The notes: a model not told the origin generated them from the letters alone. A DNA stretch of 64,000 nucleotides from Balneolaceae bacterium (GCA_017640665.1 JAEPQE010000003.1:124001-188000), one strand, 5' to 3'; counted from the first letter of the stretch, positions 17,068 to 25,153 are shown. Numbers and translations: made by a program.

Positions 17068-17703
17068 GTGAGATGGGTTAAAGAAATAATTCAAAAAGAA
17101 GATGGTTCAGCACTGGCAACGGTACTGAATATCTCTGTGATTATTTCATTATTTATTGGGACTGTTCTTTCCGGGATATTACTTCAATCCCGTTTTATTC
17201 AGAGGGATATACATAGTTTTAAAGCTCTATACGTTGCTGAAGAAGGAGTATATCGTTTTCTTAATGAGTATTCCATTACAGAGAATCTTCAAACGAATCA
17301 GGAAATTATATTATCTGATGGATCAGAAGTTGAGGTAACAGTGTCCTTATTTGGTGGGTTTTTGGATGTAGAATCAACGGCCCAGGTTTCCAATCAACAA
17401 CGAACCATTCGGATTTTATCAGGGAAAAAAGGGTCTAATGTGGTTGAATATGCGCTTTTACTCAGTGAAGATGCGAATGTATCAGAGGATTCCGAAGTTT
17501 CTGAAAATCAGAGACAAGGAACAAGGGCCTCACAGAGGGAGAAAGGTCAACAATTTGAGGAAATAGAGGCTGTTCAGCGAACAAAAAGAAAACAAAATCA
17601 TAAAAGAAAGATTGATAATATTGAGAAAAGTAAGCAAAATGATAAAAAAGAGCTACGTGAAGCAGCGCTAGAAGCTCTGGAAAAATTAAAAAAGAATAAT
17701 TAG
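17068..17703 (+). CDS. PilX/minor-pilin-like protein with charged C-terminal tail
   Basis: Residues 8-60 look like the N-terminus of PilX/GspK-type minor pilins: EDGSALATVLNISVIISL, a hydrophobic helix to about 36, then ALYVAEEGVYRFL, matching the A-Y-AE-G signature. A short beta region follows (to about 120), and residues 145-211 are extremely Lys/Glu/Gln-rich and probably helical. The only usable start is a GTG at 17068 behind an in-frame stop, with no clear ribosome-binding site, so the 5' end may be altered. It abuts a TPR gene. It is out of place in a toxin array: possibly an insertion, or a toxin with a pilin-like secretion helix. Confidence 0.5.
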   Translation: MRWVKEIIQKEDGSALATVLNISVIISLFIGTVLSGILLQSRFIQRDIHSFKALYVAEEGVYRFLNEYSITENLQTNQEIILSDGSEVEVTVSLFGGFLDVESTAQVSNQQRTIRILSGKKGSNVVEYALLLSEDANVSEDSEVSENQRQGTRASQREKGQQFEEIEAVQRTKRKQNHKRKIDNIEKSKQNDKKELREAALEALEKLKKNN

Positions 17704-18459
17704 ATGGATGATATTCTTAATTTGGAATTATTAATGCTTCAAAAGAAAACTAAGGAGGAGCCAAATAATCCAATGTATTGGGTTGACTATGGTGATTTTC
17801 TTTTAGAGAAATTAGAACTATATCAGGATGCTATAAGTGCTTTTGAAAAAGCTTCTGAACTGCTACCAAATTCAGATCTTAGGTTAAGAATTGGAGAGGC
17901 ATTATTTTTGGATAACAGAGGAAAAGAAGCGATTGAAATTCTTAAGCAAAGTGTTACTGCTAATCCAAGAGAAGAAGCGTATACGATATTAGCAAATTGT
18001 TTTATTAGCACAGAAAACTATAAAAATGCAAGGGAAGCTTTAGAAAAAGCATTAACTCTTAATGAAAACTACGAAGAAGCACTTTATTTACTTGGCGAAA
18101 TAGAAGAGGATCCTTTAAAAGCAATTAGTAATTTTAAAAAAGCTATTACTATTGATACTGACTATCAATTAGCATGGGGGAGCTTAGGACGAGTCTATCT
18201 CAAACAAAAAAAGTTTGATCAAGCTATTGAAGCCCTTAAAACTGCTATTGAGCTTGACGAAAATGATATTTGGGCAACTGTATATTTAGCTAATACTTAT
18301 TGGAATATAGGAGAAATAAAAAAAGCAGAGTTGTTTTATTCAAAAGCGTTATTATTAGATCCTAACTCAGAAGAGATTAAAGTATGGTACTTAGAATTTT
18401 TAGAATCAACAGGTAAATCTGAAAAAGCCAAAGCTATTGGATTGATTGGAAAAAACTAA
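17704..18459 (+). CDS. TPR-repeat protein
   Basis: 251 residues, no signal peptide, composed of about six TPR units with the usual spacing (YQDAISAFEKASELLPNS, YKNAREALEKALTLNENY, FDQAIEALKTAIELDEND, IKKAELFYSKALLLDPNS). It starts immediately after the stop of the pilin-like gene (TAGATG), so the two are translationally linked and may work together. Probably cytoplasmic binding protein. A paired partner for the pilin-like protein is inferred; nothing indicates enzymatic activity. Confidence 0.65.
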   Translation: MDDILNLELLMLQKKTKEEPNNPMYWVDYGDFLLEKLELYQDAISAFEKASELLPNSDLRLRIGEALFLDNRGKEAIEILKQSVTANPREEAYTILANCFISTENYKNAREALEKALTLNENYEEALYLLGEIEEDPLKAISNFKKAITIDTDYQLAWGSLGRVYLKQKKFDQAIEALKTAIELDENDIWATVYLANTYWNIGEIKKAELFYSKALLLDPNSEEIKVWYLEFLESTGKSEKAKAIGLIGKN

Positions 18460-18473
18460 AAAACTGGTTCAAG

Positions 18474-18856
18474 TGTCCCAACTTGGCGCAAGGAAAGGAT
18501 TTAGGTAATGCCCTAACTGATATTGATGGAAAATCTCTTCTTGTTTCTGCAGGTGCGGGAGCTGTAGGTGCTAGTGTAGTGAGCAAAAGTGGAAAGTTGC
18601 TCAATTTGGTTAGAGGGGGTACAAAAGCACTTGAAAATAATAGACTTCTCGTAAATACTTAGGAAAATACAATCTCCCTTTTAATGTCCCAACGGTTGTT
18701 GGAGGAGGTTTTTCAGGGAAAAGAATGAGCATAAGAATGGTAAAAAATATTGGAACTATTACAGGAAGAGCTGTACCTGTCTTGGGATGGGGTATTCTTG
18801 CTTGGGATGCATATAAGATTGGGGAGTGTACCTACCAATGCATGAATGAGGATTAG
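18474..18856 (+). pseudogene. Decayed toxin C-terminus preceding a DUF1493 gene
   Basis: Two overlapping reading frames carry one toxin end. The first (18474-18662) reads AQGKDLGNALTDIDGKSLL then GAGAVGASVVSKSGKLL. The second (about 18640-18856) reads YLGKYNLPFNVPTVVGGG, FSGKRMSIRMVKNIG, GRAVPVLGWGILAWDAYKIG and ends ECTYQCMNED. A frame change near 18650 separates them, and no RHS core precedes the fragment. Glycine-rich hydrophobic segments suggest a membrane-acting toxin. The DUF1493 gene follows by 9 bases, a pairing I recall for this toxin type in other RHS loci. Confidence 0.6.
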
Positions 18857-18865
18857 TCTATTATT

Positions 18866-19240
18866 ATGGAAACTAAACTTGATAAAAAGGTTTATAATTT
18901 TGTTGAAAGAAGAACCGGTATTTCTAGAGATAACCTCAATAAAGAAACTACACTAAGTAAAGATTTGCATATAGCGGGCTCTGAGGCAATATATTTTATA
19001 AATGAATTTAGTGAAGAATTCGATGTAGATCTGGCAGAATTTAATTTTGATGATCATTTTCTTCCTGAAGCTAATTCATTGTTACTCCCAATAACTATTC
19101 CAGTTTATTTGTTTGAGTTAATTTTTAAAAGGAATAAAAAAGACCCTGATGATGAGTTAATACAAATAAGCATAAAAGACTTAATTTATTTTGCCAAAAC
19201 TGGAAGGTGGATGACGCTCTCACCTGCTCCAAGTAAATAA
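18866..19240 (+). CDS. DUF1493-like (acyl-carrier-like) immunity protein
   Basis: 124 residues. The pattern KVYNFVERRTGISRDNLN, TTLSKDLHIAGSEA, FSEEFDVDLAEFNFDDHF and the closing ISIKDLIYFAKTGRW is that of DUF1493, an acyl-carrier-protein-like fold often found beside RHS toxins. A hydrophobic stretch (LLLPITIPVYLFELIF, about 73-88) is unusual for a soluble carrier. It seems intact although its toxin partner upstream is broken, so it could be an orphan immunity gene kept for protection. Confidence 0.65.
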   Translation: METKLDKKVYNFVERRTGISRDNLNKETTLSKDLHIAGSEAIYFINEFSEEFDVDLAEFNFDDHFLPEANSLLLPITIPVYLFELIFKRNKKDPDDELIQISIKDLIYFAKTGRWMTLSPAPSK

Positions 19241-19325
19241 AATAAAGCAAAAACTGGTTTCTGTGTCCTCGGAGACCTTTCAACCCATTCTAGTGAGATG
19301 TGAATATAGACTCTAGAAATCAATA

Positions 19326-20681
19326 ATGAAGCAATCGTACATATTCTTAATAGTATGCACGGTGGTGATAAGTCAGCAAGCCTTAGCAGAAGTCCGGTGT
19401 AACCTGGCTCCCACAGCTAAGATTACAGGAATAACAGATAACGGAACCTACCGAAGTGGAGTTACGGTCCAACTTTCGGGAGCTACAAGCACCCCTAACA
19501 ATTGTAGCGGTTCTATTACACAATACAGGTGGAGGGTATATATACCCGGCATAGGTTGGTCTACACTATATACAGGTCCAAGTTCAACTTATATGTATAC
19601 CTTTGAGACATCTCCTACGGTATACCAGGGATCGGTAAAAGTAGAACTACAGGTGCGCAATAACGCCTCTCCCAATAAGTACGATATAGAAGAATTTGAT
19701 ATTACCGTAACCCGCCCCCAACGAGTATACCACCTTAAAGATCATTTAGGGAATGTGCGTACCAGTGTGGATACCGATGGAGACGTGGTAGGCTATGATG
19801 ATTACTATCCCTTTGGACTACCCATGCCCGGGCGATCCAGCAACACAGGGAGTAACCCCAACGATGATTACAAGTTTACGGGATATGAACTGGATGAGGT
19901 AGCTGGAACAGATTTGAAGATGTACCACGCCAATGCACGGGGTTACGATCCAATATTAGGTAGGTTTGGACAGATTGATCCATTGTCTGATCAGTTTCCT
20001 GCTTTGTCCCCATACCATTATACACATAATAATCCCTTGAATATGATTGATCCTACAGGGATGTTTAGTACATTAGTAGAGGAAAATGAAGATGGGACAT
20101 ATTCAGTTATTGAAGGAGGAGACCCGAATGATGGAGATAACGGTATTTATGTGGGAAGCTTAGATGGCGAGAGGATCGGTGAATCTGTCACATCTCATTC
20201 TTTTTATGACGATAATGGTAATGCAGTAGAAGGTGCTGTTATAGATTTAAATAGTACTGAAGGACAAGATTTTTTGGATACTAAAATCTTAGATGAGAAT
20301 CTTAGCTTGGATGAGTACATGCTAAAAGCTAGGTCGGGTAAAGAGCTTGATTTCAAAGATGAAGGGTTAAGTGATAGGGACCCTGGAAGTTCAAGGTTAC
20401 AACACAGAACGCGTGGAAGCGTACTTAAAGGAGGAAAGATTGCTTCTGCAAGAGATGTTGGGAATATGGCAGCAGGCTTTGTCGCAAGGTCGCGCGGGTT
20501 ATCTTGGGGTGTGGCTAGGTTAGGTTTTGATGGATATGAAAGGTTGTCCAAATTTACATTTAAACCTGAATCAGTTACTACTCAAAAAGCACAAAGAGTA
20601 GGATGGGGATCAAAGAAGGCTGTAGAGATTGCAAACAGAAATTTGAAAAATATTAAAACTATAAAACAATATCGCCATTAA
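19326..20681 (+). CDS. Complete class-2 secreted RHS tip with toxin-44-like domain
   Basis: Signal peptide 1-22 (ends QALA), PKD-like domain (about 24-135), class-2 RHS core (about 138-245: VYHLKDHLGNVRTSVD, YYPFGLPMPGRSS, ANARGYDPILGRFGQIDP, NNPLNMIDPTGM), acidic linker, and toxin domain (about 330-451). The toxin's core ASARDVGNMAAGFVARSRG, followed by LSWGVARLGFDGYERL and TTQKAQRVGWG, resembles polymorphic toxin type 44, for which a nuclease-like function has been proposed. This is one of the few cassettes here with its own signal peptide. No RHS shell gene is near it, so it would rely on the shell at 2501. A lipoprotein gene overlaps its stop. Confidence 0.7.
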   Translation: MKQSYIFLIVCTVVISQQALAEVRCNLAPTAKITGITDNGTYRSGVTVQLSGATSTPNNCSGSITQYRWRVYIPGIGWSTLYTGPSSTYMYTFETSPTVYQGSVKVELQVRNNASPNKYDIEEFDITVTRPQRVYHLKDHLGNVRTSVDTDGDVVGYDDYYPFGLPMPGRSSNTGSNPNDDYKFTGYELDEVAGTDLKMYHANARGYDPILGRFGQIDPLSDQFPALSPYHYTHNNPLNMIDPTGMFSTLVEENEDGTYSVIEGGDPNDGDNGIYVGSLDGERIGESVTSHSFYDDNGNAVEGAVIDLNSTEGQDFLDTKILDENLSLDEYMLKARSGKELDFKDEGLSDRDPGSSRLQHRTRGSVLKGGKIASARDVGNMAAGFVARSRGLSWGVARLGFDGYERLSKFTFKPESVTTQKAQRVGWGSKKAVEIANRNLKNIKTIKQYRH

Positions 20682-21159
20682 ATCTTTTCTATATATAGTA
20701 ATATGCAGTTGCTTAATTGCAGGTTGTGTGAACAGAAATAACAAAGTTATAATTGAATCCCCTTTGGGATCTGGGTTAATAACTATTATCACTTACAATA
20801 ATTTGAGATATATAATCGAAGGTGACAAAGAAACTATACCTGACTCAAATTATGTATTGCTAGATATAAGTGAAATACCTGAACTTGGGGATGAGATTGG
20901 AATTTGTTGGGAAGTTGAGAATTTAAAATGGAGAGTGGTTAATTATAACGCAAAAGTTATTGAAAATAAGTTAAGTGTAATTGATTTTGAGTACCAGGAA
21001 GATACCGATCGTACAAAGATAGGAGTTCCAACAATGATAAATTATATGAACGATAATTGTATAAGAGCGGAGCTATATGATAATATTTGGGTAAGACTTG
21101 GTTTAGATAATGGATATCAAATTGATGCGATAAATGGAAAATTTATAGAAAATAACTAA
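20677..21159 (+). CDS. Putative immunity lipoprotein, probable ATT start
   Basis: The first conventional start is GTG at 20728, but the in-frame codons just before it encode a lipoprotein signal: KSFLYIVICSCLIAGC with a textbook lipobox. Extending upstream, the reading frame meets ATT AAA TCT at 20677, overlapping the toxin stop (CATTAA). An ATT start, or an ATG mutated to ATT, is therefore likely. The mature part (about 144 residues) is acidic and beta-rich (YVLLDISEIPELGDEIG). No family recognised; immunity inferred from the overlap with the toxin. Confidence 0.55.
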   Translation: MKSFLYIVICSCLIAGCVNRNNKVIIESPLGSGLITIITYNNLRYIIEGDKETIPDSNYVLLDISEIPELGDEIGICWEVENLKWRVVNYNAKVIENKLSVIDFEYQEDTDRTKIGVPTMINYMNDNCIRAELYDNIWVRLGLDNGYQIDAINGKFIENN

Positions 21160-21176
21160 CTGTTTGATAAAGCTCT

Positions 21177-21242
21177 GATGACTTTGTAACTGGTCGAAGT
21201 GCAGGGAACTATTTAGCAGGCCGAAATGCGCTTACAGGATGA
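21177..21242 (+). pseudogene. Remnant of a second toxin-44-like domain
   Basis: One short frame reads DDFVTGRSAGNYLAGRNALTG and then a stop. The SAGNYLAGRNA segment matches the RDxGN-xAG core of the toxin at 19326. It is the only piece left and runs straight into the truncated TPR gene, so a deletion or recombination joint lies at about 21200-21240. Confidence 0.5.
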
Positions 21243-21546
21243 ACAACTGATGGACTCCACCCTTGCCGATGACCTGCAATGGCTGGAATGGACGGTGGAA
21301 GCCCCGGAAAAGAAAGATAAAGTACTGCTGCTGAAAGCTGACCTGCAGCTGCGGATGGGACTCCGCCAGGAAGCCATGCAAACCTTGTTACGCGTGGAAG
21401 GAGATGGCAAGGAAAGCCCGAATGCGGAGCTGGCGCGTATAAAGCTCAAAGATCTGGATGAAGACTGGAAAGTGAAACGTGACAGAGAAAAAAGAAAAGC
21501 GGTTCCCTCCAACCAGGTTAAAGCAGATTCTACCGGAGGCAGGTAA
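21226..21546 (+). pseudogene. 3' fragment of a second CBM20/TPR gene
   Basis: 106 residues corresponding to a C-terminal TPR-like end: KVLLLKADLQLRMGLRQEAM, then a Lys/Arg-rich tail (KVKRDREKRKAVPSNQVK). It occupies the same place relative to the tip gene at 21546 as the complete gene at 7477 does to the tip at 9207, including the overlapping stop/start. The CBM20-like domains and signal peptide are missing. GC content is higher than in the flanking toxin ends. I read it as the remains of a second shell-adaptor-tip operon. Confidence 0.6.
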
Positions 21547-22925
21547 TGAAACATTTGCACGTTTCCATATTCTTAATAGTATGCACGGTGGTGATAAGCC
21601 AGCCAGCCTTAGCAGAAGCCCGGTGTAACCTGGCTCCCACGGCCAAAATCACCGGAATAACAGATAACGGAACCTACCGAAGTGGAGTTACAGTCCAACT
21701 TTCGGGAGCCACAAGCACCCCTAACAATTGTAGTGGTTCAATCACTCAATATAGGTGGAGGGTGCTTTTACCCGGAGCAAGTTGGACCACGCTCTACACG
21801 GGTTCTAATTCAACCTATACCTACACATTTGAAATATCTCCGGGCTTACACCAGGGGAATGTAAAAGTAGAATTACAGGTGCGCAATAACGCCAGCCCAA
21901 ACCTATACGACACCGAGGAATATGATGTAACCGTATCCCGTCCTCAGCGGGTGTACCACCTTAAAGATCATTTAGGGAATGTACGCACCAGTGTGGATGT
22001 AGATGGCGATGTAGTAGGCTACGATGATTACTATCCCTTTGGCCTACCCATGCCCGGGCGCTCCAGCCATACAGGAAGCAACCCGAATTCGGATTACAAG
22101 TTTACCGGCTACGAGTTGGATGAGGTAGCCGGAACGGATTTGAAGATGTACCATGCCAATGCGAGAGGATACGATCCAATATTAGGCAGGTTTGGGCAGG
22201 TTGATCCACATTATGATAGCTATCCGGAATGGGCACCATATACTTATACCTTCAATAATCCGTTGATATTTACCGATCCTACAGGTAAAGATGGTGATTA
22301 CTTTGCAGAAGATGGACAATATATCGGGAATGATGGAATTGATGATGATAAAGTTTATGTAGTTAGCGATCCAAAGGCCGTATCAACTGGAGAAGATGGA
22401 AATATAGTTGTAAATGCAGAAAGAGGTAACAACCCAAGTGGGACTTATAATCCGAATGTCACTTATGTTGGGCAAAGAGGTGATTTACTGAATTTGAATG
22501 GAAACACAATTTCCTCGGTAAACACTAAAAATGGGTTAATTGGATTATCCATATATATGAAAACTGAAGGTATTACTGATAATTACTCGACTATTGTGGT
22601 AACTGGTGGAGATAGGACAGCTGCAGTAAACACCGATGTAGGAGGAGTGACAGGTAGTAGGCACATTGTTGGGGATGGGGCTGATATAAAAAGTAATCAG
22701 GTTGATAACTTAACTCTTTCAAGGGCTGCAAATAGTTCAAATCTCTTTAGTACATCAATTTATTATCCAAATATTGATGCAATAGGAGCGTTGAAACCTC
22801 ATGTTCATGTTGATCTTAGGCCAAGAAATACAAACGCCTTGTTTAAATATACACCTAGAATTCAAAATTTTTCATATCCATTTAATGGTAGTATAGTTAC
22901 AAGGCACAATTACTCTAGTTTTTAA
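21546..22925 (+). CDS. Complete class-2 secreted RHS tip with M15-like metallopeptidase toxin
   Basis: Signal peptide 1-23 (ends PALA), PKD-like domain (25-135), class-2 core (138-245, ending NNPLIFTDPTGK), linker, and toxin domain (about 315-459). The toxin contains SRHIVGDGADI and later HVHVDLR, the S-H-(6)-D and H-x-H/D pattern of M15-type zinc carboxypeptidases and endopeptidases that cut peptidoglycan stem peptides. So the predicted target is the cell wall in the periplasm, which fits a secreted immunity protein next door. The ATG overlaps the stop of the TPR fragment. Its PKD/core DNA is nearly identical to that of the cassette at 15112. Confidence 0.72.
   Translation: MKHLHVSIFLIVCTVVISQPALAEARCNLAPTAKITGITDNGTYRSGVTVQLSGATSTPNNCSGSITQYRWRVLLPGASWTTLYTGSNSTYTYTFEISPGLHQGNVKVELQVRNNASPNLYDTEEYDVTVSRPQRVYHLKDHLGNVRTSVDVDGDVVGYDDYYPFGLPMPGRSSHTGSNPNSDYKFTGYELDEVAGTDLKMYHANARGYDPILGRFGQVDPHYDSYPEWAPYTYTFNNPLIFTDPTGKDGDYFAEDGQYIGNDGIDDDKVYVVSDPKAVSTGEDGNIVVNAERGNNPSGTYNPNVTYVGQRGDLLNLNGNTISSVNTKNGLIGLSIYMKTEGITDNYSTIVVTGGDRTAAVNTDVGGVTGSRHIVGDGADIKSNQVDNLTLSRAANSSNLFSTSIYYPNIDAIGALKPHVHVDLRPRNTNALFKYTPRIQNFSYPFNGSIVTRHNYSSF
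21746..22230 (+). repeat. Class-2 PKD/RHS core repeat, copies near 15184 and 19520
   Basis: CACTCAATATAGGTGGAGGG onward is nearly identical by eye at 15184-15665 and 21746-22210, and similar at about 19520-19985. The copies diverge shortly after GGTTTGG-CAG-TTGATCC, just before the DPTG motif and toxin. Confidence 0.8.
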
Positions 22926-22942
22926 TCGAACCTAAAAATGTT

Positions 22943-23521
22943 ATGAAATATTTAATTTTATTCATCTTTTTTATTCATATACAGTTAAATGTGGAAGCTC
23001 AGGATTGGAATATAAAAGATATGGATGGTAGCTATTTGATATTCGATAATGGAAAAAAAATTAATACCAAATTATACGAGCTTAAAGTTTTGGACAAAAT
23101 CAAAATAAATTCTAAACATTTCTTAATTCTTTCTGGAAAAGGATGTAATGAATGTGATGCTGAAAAATCAATTTACATACATTCTCCTGAAGATGGAGAT
23201 ATGCTAGATGAGAATGAACAAACTAGATATACATATCCCGGGTCTATCTATGATCCATTTACTAATGAAACAATTTTTAGTTCTAAATTTTATTATGGAG
23301 AATGTTTATCGGTAGGAGAAAAAAATTGGATATGGATACAAAAGAGCCAAGCCGAAACGGGGGTAGTTGAAGAATCAATATTTATATTAGAATATAAGGA
23401 GGGAGAATTAGTAGGGAAATTTATAGAACAAAAAATTGAAAAGATAAAAAAAGAAATAGAAACACAAACTAAGGATTGTTGCAAGTTCATAAAAGGTATT
23501 GAACAAGCGGCAAGCATGTGA
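22943..23521 (+). CDS. Putative periplasmic immunity protein for the M15-like toxin
   Basis: 192 residues with a cleavable signal (KYLILFIFFIHIQLNVEAQ). The mature part has a pair CNECD near residue 69, a KDCCKF near the end, and a helical Lys/Glu-rich C-terminus. It starts 18 bases after the toxin stop. Export to the periplasm matches a peptidoglycan-acting toxin. No family recognised. Confidence 0.58.
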   Translation: MKYLILFIFFIHIQLNVEAQDWNIKDMDGSYLIFDNGKKINTKLYELKVLDKIKINSKHFLILSGKGCNECDAEKSIYIHSPEDGDMLDENEQTRYTYPGSIYDPFTNETIFSSKFYYGECLSVGEKNWIWIQKSQAETGVVEESIFILEYKEGELVGKFIEQKIEKIKKEIETQTKDCCKFIKGIEQAASM

Positions 23522-23581
23522 TTATCTACACTATTAGTACAAGCATATAGAGATTAAAACTATAGAAACTGGCATCAGTAT

Positions 23582-24271
23582 TTGTTCTCGTGCGGAACCG
23601 GAGAAGCTGGCGTTGCTGAATGCACAGATGAACAGAAACAGCTAGTAGCAGACATGTATAATTCTCGGAATTCCCGGGGTAGCGATCCACCTTCATTTGC
23701 AAACTATAGTATCGATGCAATTGAAGCAATGTTTTATAATGCCGGTGGAGTAGCAGAAGGGGCTGGTCTCTTTACTGGAATTTTGGATGGAGCTGGATAT
23801 ACTCTAAACTCAATGGGAGATAATGCAATTGAGGGAATTTCAAGTCTGAATTCGTTGCAAGGTTGGAAAAACTTGGGAAATTCAATGCTTGATAATATGC
23901 TTTGGTGGAGAGCTTTACCTAACGCTTGGGAAGGCCTTAAAAGCGCGGGCCAATTTTGGTTAAATGCGCCAAATATGTCTGCCTACGAATTTGGTTATGG
24001 CTACGCTAATATGCAGACTCCTTATTTAGTAGAAGCAGGATTGTTATATGGAGGATATAAAACGGTTATGTTTGCTAGATATGGTGGAGAGTTGAGTTTT
24101 GGTAAGAACTTTAGGATAGCACCTTTTGGAAACCGTACTGGGCATCCTACCGGAAGATTTCCACATTATCATCGTAGATCTGGTCCAAATCCACGTGATG
24201 GGCAAGGTATTGGGAGACATAGACCGTGGGATACAAATACTTATGACAAAACATTTTGGGATAGATTCTAA
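23582..24271 (+). pseudogene. Orphan toxin end without RHS core, Arg/His-rich domain
   Basis: The frame opens at a TTG and carries no RHS core, so it is a displaced C-terminus. Residues 100-155 (MLDNMLWWRALPNAWEGL, YEFGYGYANMQTP) are a pre-toxin segment that recurs at 26319. The last 60 residues read SFGKNFRIAPFGNRTGHPTG, then PHYHRRSGPNPRDGQ and GRHRPWDTNTYDKTFWDRF, rich in His, Arg and Asp. I have seen RIAPFGNR...RHRPW ends in other RHS toxins but cannot name the family; a nuclease-like domain is plausible. The immunity candidate begins on the stop codon. Confidence 0.6.
23891..24021 (+). repeat. Pre-toxin repeat, second copy at 26319-26449
   Basis: 131 bases beginning GATAATATGCTTTGGTGGAG, with only about seven differences by eye between the copies and no gaps. 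It encodes MLWWRALPNAWEGLKSAGQF and YEFGYGYANMQTP. A second exchange point, closer to the toxin than the RHS core. Confidence 0.8.
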
Positions 24272-24600
24272 TGAAAGAACCAATTATCGCTATCGAGCAA
24301 GGAAATATTTATGCTTTTCCAACAAAAAAGGAAGCAGAAGTAGGATTAGAGCCAATTGATATTGAAAATGAGGAATACGAAATATTCGATTCTGAAGGAC
24401 TTGAACTTGCAGCCAAAGTATCCAATCACTGGAGTCCAATTACTCTAAAAGATTCAGACCCTAACACCTACAAGGTTGAGTATCTTAAATCGATGTTAGT
24501 TAAATTTTTAGAAAGGCGAGGGGATAGCCCCGAAAAATGGATAAATCAGACAATAGATAATATTGTGAAGGAAATAGTAGATAAATACCCTACAAAATAG
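24271..24600 (+). CDS. Putative cytoplasmic immunity protein
   Basis: 109 residues, no signal peptide. Residues 1-55 (MKEPIIAIEQGNIYAFPTKK, then YEIFDSEGLEL) form a small unit also present in the next gene; the C-terminal half (VEYLKSMLVKFLERRGDS) is helical. The ATG shares a base with the upstream toxin stop. A soluble cytoplasmic immunity protein fits a toxin that acts inside the cell, such as a nuclease. Similar short proteins after RHS genes are familiar, but I cannot give a family name. Confidence 0.58.
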   Translation: MKEPIIAIEQGNIYAFPTKKEAEVGLEPIDIENEEYEIFDSEGLELAAKVSNHWSPITLKDSDPNTYKVEYLKSMLVKFLERRGDSPEKWINQTIDNIVKEIVDKYPTK

Positions 24601-24604
24601 TTTC

Positions 24605-24796
24605 GTGAAAGAGCCAATTATAGAAGCCTCAGAACATAATGATATACTTGTATTCGAAACCAAAGAGAAGGCGGAGAGGTACATTGAAGCAATTGATCTG
24701 CAAAATGGAGAAGTTATTTTGTATGATTCAGAAGGTCGACTATTGAGTGCAAAGCCACATCCTAATGGTTCAATAATCATAGAACCAAACAATTAA
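24605..24796 (+). CDS. Short paralogue of the preceding immunity protein
   Basis: 63 residues from a GTG start 5 bases after the previous gene. MKEPIIEASEHNDILVFETK, AERYIEAIDLQNGEVILYDS and EGRLLSAKP repeat the N-terminal unit of the 24271 protein. It lacks the helical half. Either a second immunity protein with different specificity or the remaining domain of a duplicated gene. A truncated REP starts right after its stop. Confidence 0.55.
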   Translation: MKEPIIEASEHNDILVFETKEKAERYIEAIDLQNGEVILYDSEGRLLSAKPHPNGSIIIEPNN

Positions 24797-24819
24797 CCTC
24801 GTTCCGAAGGTCCACCTTC
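24797..24819 (+). repeat. REP-like hairpin (variant GAAGG), 3'-truncated
   Basis: CCTCGTTCCGAAGG-TCCA-CCTTC, then divergence. It directly adjoins the toxin remnant at 24820, so this cassette has lost its RHS core up to the REP. Confidence 0.7.
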
Positions 24820-25153
24820 ATCTGATTTCAAAGGATTTAATAGTAGGAGCAATGCAGGTTTTAAAATTCCTTTTGGTGGTAATTTGCTTTCACTAAAAGT
24901 AAAAAATAATGAAAATTATAATTCATTTGTTCCTATTGTTTCTAAATTATTAAATGTGCAAACGAATGATGTTTATAATGGGATTTCCAATTCTAATGCC
25001 TACCTGAAAAATTCTAAGGTATCTATTGATAGAGGTAGATATATTTCCATTTATGCACGAGAGCAATATCGGTCACTAGGTTCTATTGGAAATATTACTT
25101 TTAAAATACAGGTAGTTTTAATGTCTGAAATATCGAAAATACCTAAAAAATGA
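24820..25153 (+). pseudogene. Orphan toxin C-terminus joined to a REP
   Basis: The frame is open through the REP (RSEGPPSSDFKG) and reads FNSRSNAGFKIPFGGNLL, SLKVKNNENYNSFVPIVS, KLLNVQTNDVYNGI and ends ISKIPKK. There is no core, no start with a ribosome-binding site, and no recognised motif. The following lipoprotein gene overlaps the stop by four bases (ATGA), the usual toxin-immunity spacing here, which is why I regard it as a toxin end rather than noise. Confidence 0.5.

Noticed and set aside
18460-19275. AAAACTGGTT-TGTCC resemblance between 18460 and 19250 as another junction repeat
   Set aside because: Similarity is limited to about ten bases and short stems; too weak to call a repeat family.
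2501-22925. Type IX secretion C-terminal signals on the RHS shell, adaptor or tips
   Set aside because: sprA is in the window, but none of these proteins ends in a recognisable T9SS C-terminal domain; export by Sec is all the sequence shows.
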